Shown: piece after piece, positions 52,601-63,253 of the stretch
Layout: each line of letters opens with the position of its first letter
How positions within the stretch are numbered: position 1 is the first letter of the stretch
NCBI GenBank assembly: GCA_964036045.1
Contig: OZ038379.1
Location: 75,225,992-75,289,991, forward strand
Direction: 5' to 3'
From: Eutreptiella sp. 'Long Island Sound 2002'
Lineage: Eukaryota > Euglenozoa > Euglenophyceae > Eutreptiales > Eutreptiaceae
Length of the DNA stretch: 64,000 bases
The notes under the pieces: generated by a model
What the model saw: only the letters and a program-made list of their open reading frames with translations
Databases searched by the model: none
What the model was told of the DNA's origin: nothing
Translations under genes and position numbers: made by a program

Positions 52601-55600
52601 GGGCATCAAAAAATTCACGGAGGGGCGTAACTAATTCACGGAGGCATCAAATAATTCACGGAGGGCCCAAATAATTCACGGAGGGGCACAAATAATTCAC
52701 GGAGGGGTGAAATAATTCACGGAGGGGCGTAAATAATTCACGGAGGCATCAAATAATTCACGGAGTGGCGTAAATAATTCATTGAGGCATCAAATAATTC
52801 ATGGAGGGCCCAAATAATTCACGGAGGGGCATAAATAATTCACGGAGGGGTGAAAGAATTCACGGAGGGGCGTAAATAATTCACGGAGGCATCAAGCAAT
52901 TCACGGAGGGGCGTAAATAATTCACGGAGGCATCAAATAATTCACGGAGGGGCATAACTAATTCACGGAGGGGCATAAATAATTCACGGAGGCATCAAAT
53001 AATTCACGGACGGGCATAAATAATTCACGGAGGGCCGAAGTAATTCACGGAGGGGCACAAATAATTCACGGAGCGGTGAAATAATTCACGGAGGGGCGTA
53101 AATAATTCACGGAGGCATCAAATGATTCACGGAGGGCCGTAAATAATTCACGGAGGCATCAAATAATTCACGGAGGGGCATAAATAATTCACGGAGGGCC
53201 CAAATAATTCACGGAGGGGCATAAATAATTCACGGAGGGCCCAAATAATTCACGGAGGGGCGTAAATAATTCACGGAGGCATCAAATATTTCACAGAGGG
53301 GCGTAAATAATTCACGGAGGGGTGAAATAATTCACGGAGGGGCATAAACAATTCACGGAGGGGCGTAAATAATTCACGGAGGCAGCAAATAATTCACGGA
53401 GGGGCGTAAATAATTCACGGAGGCATCAAATAATTCACGGAGGGGCATAACTAATTCACGGAGGGGTGAAATAATTCACGGAGGAATCAAATAATTCACG
53501 GAGGGGCATAAATAATTCACGGAGGGCCGAAATAATTCACGGAGGGGCATAAATAACTCTCGGAGGGGTAAAATAATTCACGAAGGGGCGTAAATAATTC
53601 ACGGAGGCATCAAATGATTCACGGAGGGCCGTAAATAATTCACGGAGGCATCAAATAATTCACGGAGGGGCGTAAGTAATTCACGGAGGGGTGAAATAAT
53701 TCACGGAGGGGCATAAATAATTCACGGAGGGGCGTAAATAATTCACGGAGGCAGCAAATAATTCACGGAGGGGCGTAAATAATTCACGGAGGCATCAAAT
53801 AATTCACGGAGGGGCAATAATAATTTACGGAGGCATCAAATAATTCACGGAGGGGCATAAAGAATTCACGGAGGGCCCAAATAATTCACGGAGGGGCATA
53901 AATAATTCACGGAGGGCCCAAATAATTCACGGAGGGGCGTAAATAATTCACGGAGGCATCAAATAATTCACGGAGGGGCGTAAATAATTCACGGAGGGGT
54001 GAAATAATTCACGGAGGGGCATAAATAATTCACGGAGGGGCGTAAATAATTCACGGAGGCAGCAAATAATTCACGGAGGGGCGTAAATAATTCACGGAGG
54101 CATCAAATAATTCACGGAGGGGCAATAATAATTTACGGAGGCATCAAATAATTCACGGAGGGGCATAAATAATTCACGGAGGGCCCAAATAATTCACGGA
54201 GGGGCGTAAATAATTCACGGAGGCATCAAATAATTCACGGAGGGGCGTAAATAATTCACGGAGGGGTGAAATAATTCACGGAGGGGCATAAATAAGTCAC
54301 GGAGGGGCGTAAATAATTCACGGAGGCATCAAATAATTCATGGAGGGGCGTAAATAATTCACGGAGAAATCAAATAATTCACGGAGGGGCATAAATAATT
54401 CACGGAGGCATCAAATAATTCACGGAGGGGCGTAAATGATTCACGGAGGCATCAAATAATTCACGGAGGGGCGTAAATAATTCACGGAGGCATCAAATAA
54501 TTCACGGAGGGGCATAAATAATTCACGGAGGGGTGAAATAATTCACGGAGGGGCGTAAATAATTCACGGAGGCATCAAATAATTCACGGAGGGCCCAAAT
54601 AATTCACGGAGGGGCATAAATAATTCACGGAGGGGTGAAATAATTCACGGAGGGGCGTAAATAATTCACGGAGGCATCAAATAATTCACGGAGGGGCGTA
54701 AATAATTCACGGAGGCATCAAATAATTCACGGAGGGCCCAAATAATTCACGGAGGGGCATAAATAATTCACGGAGGGGTGAAATAATTCACGGAGGGGCG
54801 TAAATAATGCACGGAGGCATCAAATAATTCACGGAGGAGCATAAATAATTCACGGAGGGGTGAAATAATTCACGGAGGCATCAAATAATTCGCGGAGGGG
54901 CATGTATAATTCACGGAGGGGTGAAAAAATTCACGGAGGGGCATAAATAATTCACGGAGGGGTGAAATAATTCACGGAGGGGCGTAAATAATTCACGGAG
55001 GCATCAAATAATTCACGGAGGGGCATAAATAATTCACGGAGGGCCCAAATAATTCAAGGAGGGGCGTAAATAATTCACGGAGGCATCAAATAATTCACGG
55101 AGGGGCGTAAATAATTCACGGAGGGGTGAATCAATTCACGGAGGGGCGTAAATAATTCACGGGGGCATCAAATAATTCACAGAGGGCCCAAATAATTCAC
55201 GGAGCGGCATAAATGATTCACGGAGGGGCGTAAATAATTCACGGAGGCATCAAATAATTCACGGAGGGCCCAAATAATTCACGGAGGGGCATAAATAATT
55301 CACGGAGGGGTGAAATAATTCACGGAGAGGCGTAAATAATTCACGGAGGCATCAAATATTTCACGGAGTGGCGTAAATAATTCACGGAGGCATCAAATAA
55401 TTCACGGAGGGGTAATTTTTTCACGGAGGCATCAAAGAATTCACGGAGGGCCCAAACAATTCACGGAGGGGCATAAATAATTCACGGAGGGGTGAAAAAA
55501 TTCACGGAGGGGCGTAAATAATTCACGGAGGCATCAAGGAAATTCACGGAGGGGCGTAAATAATTCACGGAGGCATCCAAAAATTCACGGAGGGGCGTAA

Positions 55601-58092
55601 ATGATTCACGGAGGCATCAAATAATTCACGCAGGGCCCAAATAATTCACGGAGGGGCATAAACAATTCACGGAGGGGTGAAAGAATTCACGGAGGGGTGA
55701 AATAATTCACGGAGGGGCGTAAATAATTCACGGAGGCACCAAATGATTCACGGAGGGGCGTAAATAATTCACGGAGGCATCAAATAATTCACGGAGGGGC
55801 GTAAATAATTCACGGAGGCATCAAATAATTCACGGAGGGGCATAAATTATTCACGGAGGTGTGAAATAATTCACGGAGGGGCGTAAATAATTCACGGAGG
55901 GCCCAAGAAATTCACGGAGGGGCGTAAATAATTCACGGAGGGGCATAAATAATTCACGGAGGCATCAAATAATTCACGGAGGGGCGTAAATAATTCACGG
56001 AGGGGTGAAAAAATTCACGGAGGGGCATAAATAATTCACGGAGGGCCCAAATAATTCACGGAGGGGCATAAATAATTCACGGAGGGGTGAAAAAATTCAC
56101 CGAGGCATCAAATAATTCACGGAGGGGCATAAATAATTCACGGAGGGGTGAAATAATTCACGGAGGGGCGTAAATAATTCACGGAGGGGCGTAAATAATT
56201 CACGGAGGGCCCAAATAATTCACGGAGGGGCATAAATAATTCACGGAGGGGTGAAATAATTCACGGAGAGGCGTAAATAATTCACGGAGGCATCAAATAA
56301 TTCACGGAGGGGCGTAAATAATTCACGGAGGCATCAAATAATTCACGGAGGGCCCAAATGATTCACGGAGGGGCATAAATAATTCACGGAGGGGTGAAAA
56401 AATTCACGGAGAAGCGTAAATAATTCACGGAGGCATCAAATAATTCACGGAGGGCCCAAATAATTCACGGAGGGGCATAAATAATTCACGGAGGGGTGAA
56501 ATAATTCACGGAGAGGCGTAAATAATTCACGGAGGCATCAAATAATTCACGGAGGGGCGTAAATAATTCACGGAGGCATCAAATAATTCACGGAGGGCCC
56601 AAATGATTCACGGAGGGCCCAAACAATTCACGGAGGGGCATAAATAATTCACGGAGGGGTGAAATAATTCACGGAGGGGCGTAAATAATTCACGGAGGGC
56701 CCAAATAATTCACGGAGGGGCGTAAATAATTCACGGAGGGGCATAAATAATTCACGGAGGCATCAAAAAATTTACGGAGGGGCGTAAATAATTCACGGAG
56801 GGGTGAAATAATTCACGGAGGGGCATAAATAATTCACGGAGGGCCCAAATAATTCACGGAGGGGCATAAATAATTCACGGAGGGGTGAAAAAATTCACGG
56901 AGGCATCAAATAATTCACGGAGGGGCATAAATAATTCACGGAGGGGTGAAATAATTCACGGAGGGGCGTAAATAATTCACGGAGGCATCAAATAATTCAC
57001 GGAGGGCCCAAATAATTCACGGAGGGGCATAAATAATTCACAGAGGGGTGAAATAATTCACGGAGAGGCGTAAATAATTCACGGAGGCATCAAATAATTC
57101 ACGGAGGGGCGTAAATAATTCACGGAGGCATCAAATAATTCACGGAGGGCCCAAATGATTCACGGAGGGGCATAAATAATTCTCGGAGGGGTGAAAAAAA
57201 TTCACCGAGGGGCGTAAATAATTCACGGAGGCATCAAATAATTCACGGAGGGCCCAAATAATTCACGGAGGGGCATAAATAATTCACGGAGGGGTGAAAT
57301 AATTCACGGAGAGGCGTAAATAATTCACGGAGGCATCAAATAATTCACGGAGGGGCGTAAATAATTCACGGAGGCATCAAATAATTCACGGAGGGCCCAA
57401 ATGATTCACGGAGGGGCATAAATAATTCACGGAGGGGTGAAAAAATTCACGGAGGGGCGTAAATAATTCACGGAGGGGCATAAAATAATTCACAGAGGGG
57501 CGTAAATAATTCACGGAGGCATCCAAAAATTCACGGAGGGGCGTAAATGATTCACGGAGGCATCAAATAATTCACGCAGGGCCCAAATAATTCACGGAGG
57601 GGCATAAACAATTCACGGAGGGGTGAAAGAATTCACGGAGGGGTGAAATAATTCACGGAGGGGCGTAAATAATTCACGGAGGCACCAAATAATTCACGGA
57701 GGGGCGTAAATAATTCACGGAGGGGCATAAATAATTCACGGAGGCATCAAATAATTCACGGAGGGGCGTAAATAATTCACGGAGGGGTGAAATGATTCAC
57801 GGAGGGGCATAAATAATTCACGGAGGGCCCAAATAATTCACGGAGGGGCATAAATAATTCACGGAGGGGTGAAATAATTCACGGAGGCATCAAATAATTC
57901 ACAGAGGGGCATAAATAATTTACGGAGGGGTGAAATAATTCACGCATGGGCGTAAATAATTCACGGAGGGCCCAAATGATTCACGGAGGGGCGTAAATAA
58001 TTCGTGGAGGGCTGAAATAATTCACGGAGGGGCATAAATAATTCACGGAGGGCCGAAATAATTCACGGAGGGGCATAAATAATTCACGGAGG
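49626..58092. repeat. 8.5-kb satellite array of 20/21-bp monomers
   Basis: About 400 head-to-tail monomers share TTCACGGAGG and end in AATAA or similar. The main variants are GGCGTAAATAA and GGCATAAATAA (21-bp monomers), CATCAAATAA, GGTGAAATAA and GCCCAAATAA (20-bp). Longer segments are repeated: a marker (GCAGAAATAATTCATGG) recurs at 50,038 and 51,162 (1,124 bp apart), and another (GCATCCAAAAATTCACGG) at 55,573 and 57,519 (1,946 bp apart). GGCAGCAAATAA recurs at 53,391, 53,750 and 54,059. There is no coding potential and strong strand asymmetry (G-rich plus strand). Confidence 0.97.
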
Positions 58093-58760
58093 TATGGTCC
58101 TGTAGTTGTTAGTAACTGCATGTATAGTATGAAGTATCACGTCCCGGGTCCTGGCGGCGATTGTTCGGCATCCAAAGGGCCCGTTATCCCATACGAGGCG
58201 CACTGGGTGCCGGCTGCGACGGTCACTACCACAGTGGCAGTGGCATACACGGCCAACATAGGCGTCACACGACGACCGAGGTGGTCCCACAGGTCGAAAG
58301 CGACCACAAAGATCCATCAGGCTACCCCAGGCTTCCCAAGGCCGCATGCTAGGGGAGAGTCCCGACGGGTCCTTCCTTGGGTGCACCATGTCCATATCCA
58401 CGACGCGAGTCCAGAGTGGTAAAGCCGAACGAGCTCCTCCATAAGGGATCGGGCATCAAGGCCGTCTTTTCCCTCGCCCCATTACCACGAAGGCCATGCA
58501 TGGGGGAGTCCCCATGCAGTCTGGGCGGAGGCGTCGACTCCTCAAACCACGGTTTCCCAGGCAGACTGACCGAGGTCAGGACACCGGAGGTCGCCACCCG
58601 ACTGCAAGTGCGTCTGCAAGACGGTAGGCTCACACTGGGACTGACAGTGGCGGACCGCTGGGAGTGTAGTCAGGCAACTGGGCTTCCCGCCTTGCGCCGT
58701 CAGGATCTCAGCACATCACAGCCACTAGGGCACACGGTATCACGGGCACTCAAACATGAC
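58093..58760. other. Unique stretch between satellite and duplication, no recognised gene
   Basis: Short frames on both strands without motifs. A 105-residue minus frame (58,401-58,084) and a 150-residue plus frame (58,377-58,829) overlap and look like chance. Confidence 0.5.
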
Positions 58761-59192
58761 CAACTTGGGTCACCTCATGGGGACCCTGGGTACGGCACGA
58801 AGCGGGGCGGGGGGGGGGGGTTTCTGTAGAGCCCCTGACTTGGTTCATGACACCCTGAAGCACGGAAGCAAACACTGCACCTAGACGAGGGGCGGACAAT
58901 AGAGACCCTCAGATTGTGGCCGGCAACCCATGACGTTCCATGTACCATCCAAAGTCTATGTTCTAGGGGTGCAAGTCGTTGCGCCAAGGCAAGGACATCA
59001 CACCAACTTGGGTCACCTCATGGGGACCCTGGGTACGTCAGGAAGCGGGGCAGGGGTGGGGGGTTTCTGTAGAGCCCCTGACTTGGTTCATGACACCCTG
59101 AAGCACGGAAGCAAACACTGCACATAGACGAGAGGTGGACAAAAGAGACCCTCAGATTGTGGCCGGCAACCCATGACGTTCCATGTACCATC
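58761..59192. repeat. Two tandem copies of a 243-bp unit
   Basis: CAACTTGGGTCACCTCATGG begins copies at 58,761 and 59,004. About 190 bp of each (to 58,953 and 59,192) is nearly identical, ending ATGACGTTCCATGTACCATCC. No gene. Confidence 0.9.
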
Positions 59193-59243
59193 CAGTCTCA
59201 ACGTCCGATGTCCCACGCACACCTCCACATGCGCCACACTTGG

Positions 59244-59294
59244 TTAGGGTTAGGGTTAGGGTTAGGGTTAGGGTTAATGTTAGGGTTAGGGTTG
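59244..59294. repeat. Interstitial telomere-type TTAGGG tract
   Basis: Eight TTAGGG-like units with one variant (TTAATG) at 59,274, read on the plus strand. It lies 1.2 kb from the satellite and just beyond the 3' end of the helicase gene. Confidence 0.9.
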
Positions 59295-59342
59295 AGCTGT
59301 CCAATGTTCCACGGAGCTAGGGTCATGTCATGATTTCCGAAC

Positions 59343-62300
59343 CTAAAGAGGGATGCCACGTGAAAATGTAGGCTTCTCTGCCGGTGCGACCATGCCAAGG
59401 ACATACCGCTTCACACGATCCGGCAATGGCTTCCAACCACAGTGCTGGGCATGTCCACGGTGAACAGCATGTGGGGCAAACACATCGCGCCCCGCCTCAC
59501 ACTCTCTCACCCTATGGAGCAAAGACGCCACATACACCCCCAAGGGTGTGCAGAAGTCATCGCCCAGGAAGCCTACCATGTCCACGTGCTTGTAGGCATC
59601 CTGCCACACAGGCAGAGACACAGTGCGGTAGCCAGATGACCGGGGGGGATGGGAATAGGTTTGGGCGTCGCGGAAGGGCTTGGTCAGCAGAAACCGCACC
59701 GGCCTTTGCTCGTGGTCCGCCAAATCCTGTGTGTGGCACACTCTCTCCAACCCGTCAATGTCATGCCACCCTGCCCAACCTGTGTCCTCATCCCTGATGA
59801 GGATGTAGGACAATGCCCCCTCCGTGAAATCGGGGAGGGTCACCCCGAGGTGCTTTGGTTCTACGTCCCCCGCTTCCAGGCGCACCCGCATCTCCAGTGT
59901 CCCGACCCTCTTGTTGGCCATGATCCGCTCCCAGTCCAACAATTGGTCACTCTGGAGGGGGGAGAATCCCCAGGGGTCAAGGGCTTTGGCATGCTTCCTC
60001 CACGGTTTCCAAAGCCACTGCCCCACCACCCCCCACCCCGCCCCCTTGAACTTGTAGATGACGCCCACCTCTTTTTTGGCAAGGGTGGGCTGTTGGTACA
60101 TAACCCCCGGGAGGTGCACCTTCTGTACGTCGTCTAGGGAAGGGAAATTCTGCAGTTCGGCAGCCATCACCCTCAGCCCACTCAACCAACCCGCAGTGAG
60201 GGGGGACTCCTCCCAACCGAGAAAGGCCCCGAAAAGATGCAGCTCGGATTGGGCTCTGCTGGTTAGTGTGTTTGCCCGCACCCCGTCCTTCATGATCCCC
60301 GGCTCCGAGGACACCAGGGAGGCAAGGACAACCGGAGCCTGCAGACCCTGGTACCGGTCCAGTGTGGCGATCATCTGCACACACTCATATGCCTGGTCCC
60401 CATGCAGCCGGCGCCCGGCCGCCCCCACACAGTGCTGCAGCCATAGCATCTGCGCATAGTGTGTGGTGACGATTGCCAGTGACTTGGGGGGGTACACATT
60501 TGCACTGTGTGCATGCTCCAGAAAGTGCAACACGAGCAAGGCCTCGTCCTTGCTCGTGTTCCCCTGATTGCGCATGGCCTCGTCCATGACAAGGCTCTCC
60601 CATGGTCTGCCAACCTCCCTTCTCAGTATCCGCACCCGGGCGTCCGACATCCCGTACCGTGTCAGCTCCGATCTCCACTCAGGATCGTTTGTGCTGACTA
60701 TGCGGATGCGTTGCCCTACCAACACCGCGGGGGGTAATGGTGGGGCCGAGGCGGGGTACCAGCCCAAGGACCCCCCCGTGAACAGCCCACGCACCATGGT
60801 TGCCAAAGGCACGTCCATGCGGAATTGCTGGGTTAGGACACACGCAGTACACCTTGTACGGTACAGGATAAACTGCAACACACTACTTGTGGCGAAGCGC
60901 TGCGAGTCACCATACTGCATCCCAGGTCCCTGGTCAAGGTGCACATTGAGGTTAGCAAAATGCTCGGACTGCGGCCATGCAATATGTTGAGCCGTCACCT
61001 TGCCCCCTTTCCCCTTTTTATCCCCTTCCGCTGCAGCTGCTTTCGCTGCAGCTGCAGCTGCAAGAAGAGTGATGGCACTGTATGGGCGCAGTTGACCGGC
61101 ATCCCCACAAAACATGCACTGTGCCCCAAAAGCTGCCAAGTCCAGACCCACTGGGATGCTATGCCTGGAGGACTCATCCACGAAGCTGAATGCGAACCGG
61201 AGGGGTGGGTCACCCGCAAGCAACAACTTCCGCCGTGTGGCGACCATACCAGCTGTTGCAAAGAGAACCCGGCAGCTGTTGAGGGCACACTGCAATGTGC
61301 CATTGCAGTCCGGATGATTGACCAACGTCTCGTGGACTGTTGTTTGGTTGTACGGCTCCAAACCTGGGGGGGTCCGGCCCCTTGCAGCTCGGAACCGCAT
61401 GCAGGGCACGGGGTGGTCCTTCAGGACCGCCTTTGAGAAGACAAGATCCTGGTCCGCCGATTGGATCACCCGCAGCATCAGGTTGTCGACCTGTGCGTTT
61501 GTTGGGGCGGTGACCAAGATGCATGCCCGAGGGGGGTTGTCGGTTAGCCCCCCCCCCCCTTTCCTGCCAGTGTGTATCGAATCTGGCGCCTTGGGATTCG
61601 GGATGCATGGGTCGAAGTGCCCCTGCTGCCACAGCACTGCCTTGATGCAGGCCACCAGGGTCTCCGACTTCCCCGTGCCAGCCCCCCCAGTCATGGAGGA
61701 GACAACAGCACCCTCATCCAGACATTGCCGGACAGCCAAGGCTTGGGAGGGGTTCAAGTTATGATGCTCCACAAGGTGACGCAGGATCTGCTAGTCCTCG
61801 GCAGGGAGGCTGTTAGACAGCCGTGGTTCTTGCCGGGTGGCATTGAGCAACGCGTTCCAGGCCACCCCCGTCCGTATCTCCTCACGCAACGACCGGAACG
61901 CTGCCTCGTCAGGCAGGACACAGCACCACCACCTGCGCATGTGCAAGATGGGCGGTTTGTTCGCACAAACAATGGTCACCATGTCACCAGAGGTGCCATC
62001 ACCTTGCACCTTGCCAATCCAGTCCGGATTTGGTGCCACGTCAAGGGTGTCGACATCTGCCCGCTTCATGTCCCATCCATGGATGACATCCCCATCGGTC
62101 AGCTCGTAGTTGCCCCAAACTTCGAGCTCAGTAGACCATTCTATTACCTTGACCGTGTTGCCATGCTTGTCCTCCTTCAGCGTCTCAACCCTGTCAAAGC
62201 ACAGCTCCCTCTGGGCACCTTGGTCCCATGCCCACCTCCGGGCAGCGGCGATCTCATGCACGGTGTGCACCAAGGATGCCTTGTGGACATACGCATCGCG

Positions 62301-62801
62301 ATCAGCCCAAGGGGTGGTGAATCCATCGGTTGGGTTCGTGTCGATGTCATAGTCCACGTGGGCAAGGGTTTCCGCAAAGGTCCGGGCCTTGTCTTTGGCT
62401 TGCGGCGGGCCTTGGCCTGTGCCTTGTGGTGGGGCCTGACCTTTGTCTTGTGGCGGGCCTTGGCCTGTGCCTTGTGGGGGGGCCTGACCTTTGCCTCGTG
62501 GGGGGCCATGGCCTTTGCCTTGTGGATGCGCTTGGCCTTTGCCTGTGCCTTGCTGGGGGCCTTTGCCTTGCGCAGGGCCATGCCCTTTGCCTTGCTGTGT
62601 GCCTTTGCCTTGTGCAGGGCCATGCCCTTTGCCTTGCTGAGGGCCATGGCCTTTGCCTTGCTGAGGGCCTTTGCCTTGGGCAAGGCCATACCCTTTGCCA
62701 TGCTGTGGGCCTTTGCCTTGCTGTGGGCCTTTGCCTTTGCCGTGCTGAGGGCCTTTGCCTTGCCAATGGCCATGGGGCTGTGTTTGCCCTCCGTTTGGCA
62801 T
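59343..62801 (-). CDS. SF1 (UPF1/DNA2-like) helicase gene with one in-frame TAG
   Basis: The ATG at 62,801 begins a Gly/Gln/Lys-rich repeat region (62,775-62,385), then a ~190-residue domain of unknown type (FAETLAHVDYDIDTN ... RSLREEIRTG). After a TAG at 61,793-61,791, the same frame continues directly into the helicase: Q motif LNPSQALAV, Walker A GGAGTGKSET, motif Ia LVTAPTNAQVDNL, motif II FVDESS (about residue 200 from the GTG at 61,772), motif III FCGDAGQLRP, motif IV LTQQFRMDVPLA, motif V DRYQGLQAPVV and motif VI TSRAQSELHLFG. These are SF1B helicase motifs. About 290 C-terminal residues are of unknown function. The TAG lies just before the Q motif inside otherwise continuous coding sequence. 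It means a nonsense mutation, readthrough or error; the helicase part alone is intact. It is preceded by the same 88-bp array as the OTU/USP/hAT gene. Confidence 0.8.
62385..62775 (-). repeat. Coding repeat, GKGPQ / GKGHGPAQ type
   Basis: About 130 residues made of QGKGPQ, QGKGHGPAQGKG and PPQGTGQGPPQ units in the N-terminal part of the helicase gene. All three minus-strand frames are open here, as expected from the GCCTTTGCCTTG-like DNA repeat. It is probably a disordered, positively charged linker. Confidence 0.75.
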
Positions 62802-62814
62802 GTTATCTGGGTCG

Positions 62815-63150
62815 GGGCGCTGTGGCCGGGGACCAGAACTCTTGCGGCTCAGAGGCTTGCAGTAGGTGAGTTGGGGGTTGAAAGACGACCCTGGTCGGGG
62901 CGCTGTGGCCGGGGACCGAGGGCGAACTCCTGCGGCTCGGCGGCCCGCAGTGGGTGGGTACGGAGAGGAACGACGACCGTGGTCGGGGCGCTGTGGCGGG
63001 GGACCGAGGGCGAACTCCTGCGGCTCAGCGGCCCGCAGTGGGTGGGTACAGAGGGGAACGACGACCCTGGTCGGGGCGCTGTGGCCGGGCACCGAGGGCG
63101 AACTCATGCGGCTCAGCGGCCCGCAGTGGGTGAGAGATGAACGCGTGGCT
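62815..63150. repeat. 88-bp minisatellite upstream of the helicase gene
   Basis: AGGGCGAACT markers at 62,919, 63,007 and 63,095 are exactly 88 bp apart, with a diverged copy at the left. The sequence (GGTCGGGGCGCTGTGGC, CTCCTGCGGCTC, GCGGCC-GCAGTGGG) is homologous to the array at 48,468-49,500. The outer borders also match: GACGCTATGGTC near 49,540 versus GACGCAACGGTC near 63,185. Confidence 0.9.
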
Positions 63151-63253
63151 GTTGGGGCAGGTCCAACTCAGATGTCTAGGTCAGAGACGCAACGGTCTAG
63201 ACCCAAGACGCACTTCCTCGCCTCAAGGGGGAGGTTGGAAATAAAGGAGTGCC

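Noticed and set aside
49626-58092. CRISPR-like array (regular short repeats)
   Set aside because: Monomers are contiguous with no unique spacers, the host is eukaryotic, and there are no cas genes; it is a satellite.
61572-63140. 522-residue plus-strand ORF with LCLA repeats
   Set aside because: It is antisense to the helicase gene's N-terminal part and its Gly/Gln/Lys repeat; the minus strand has the real motifs.
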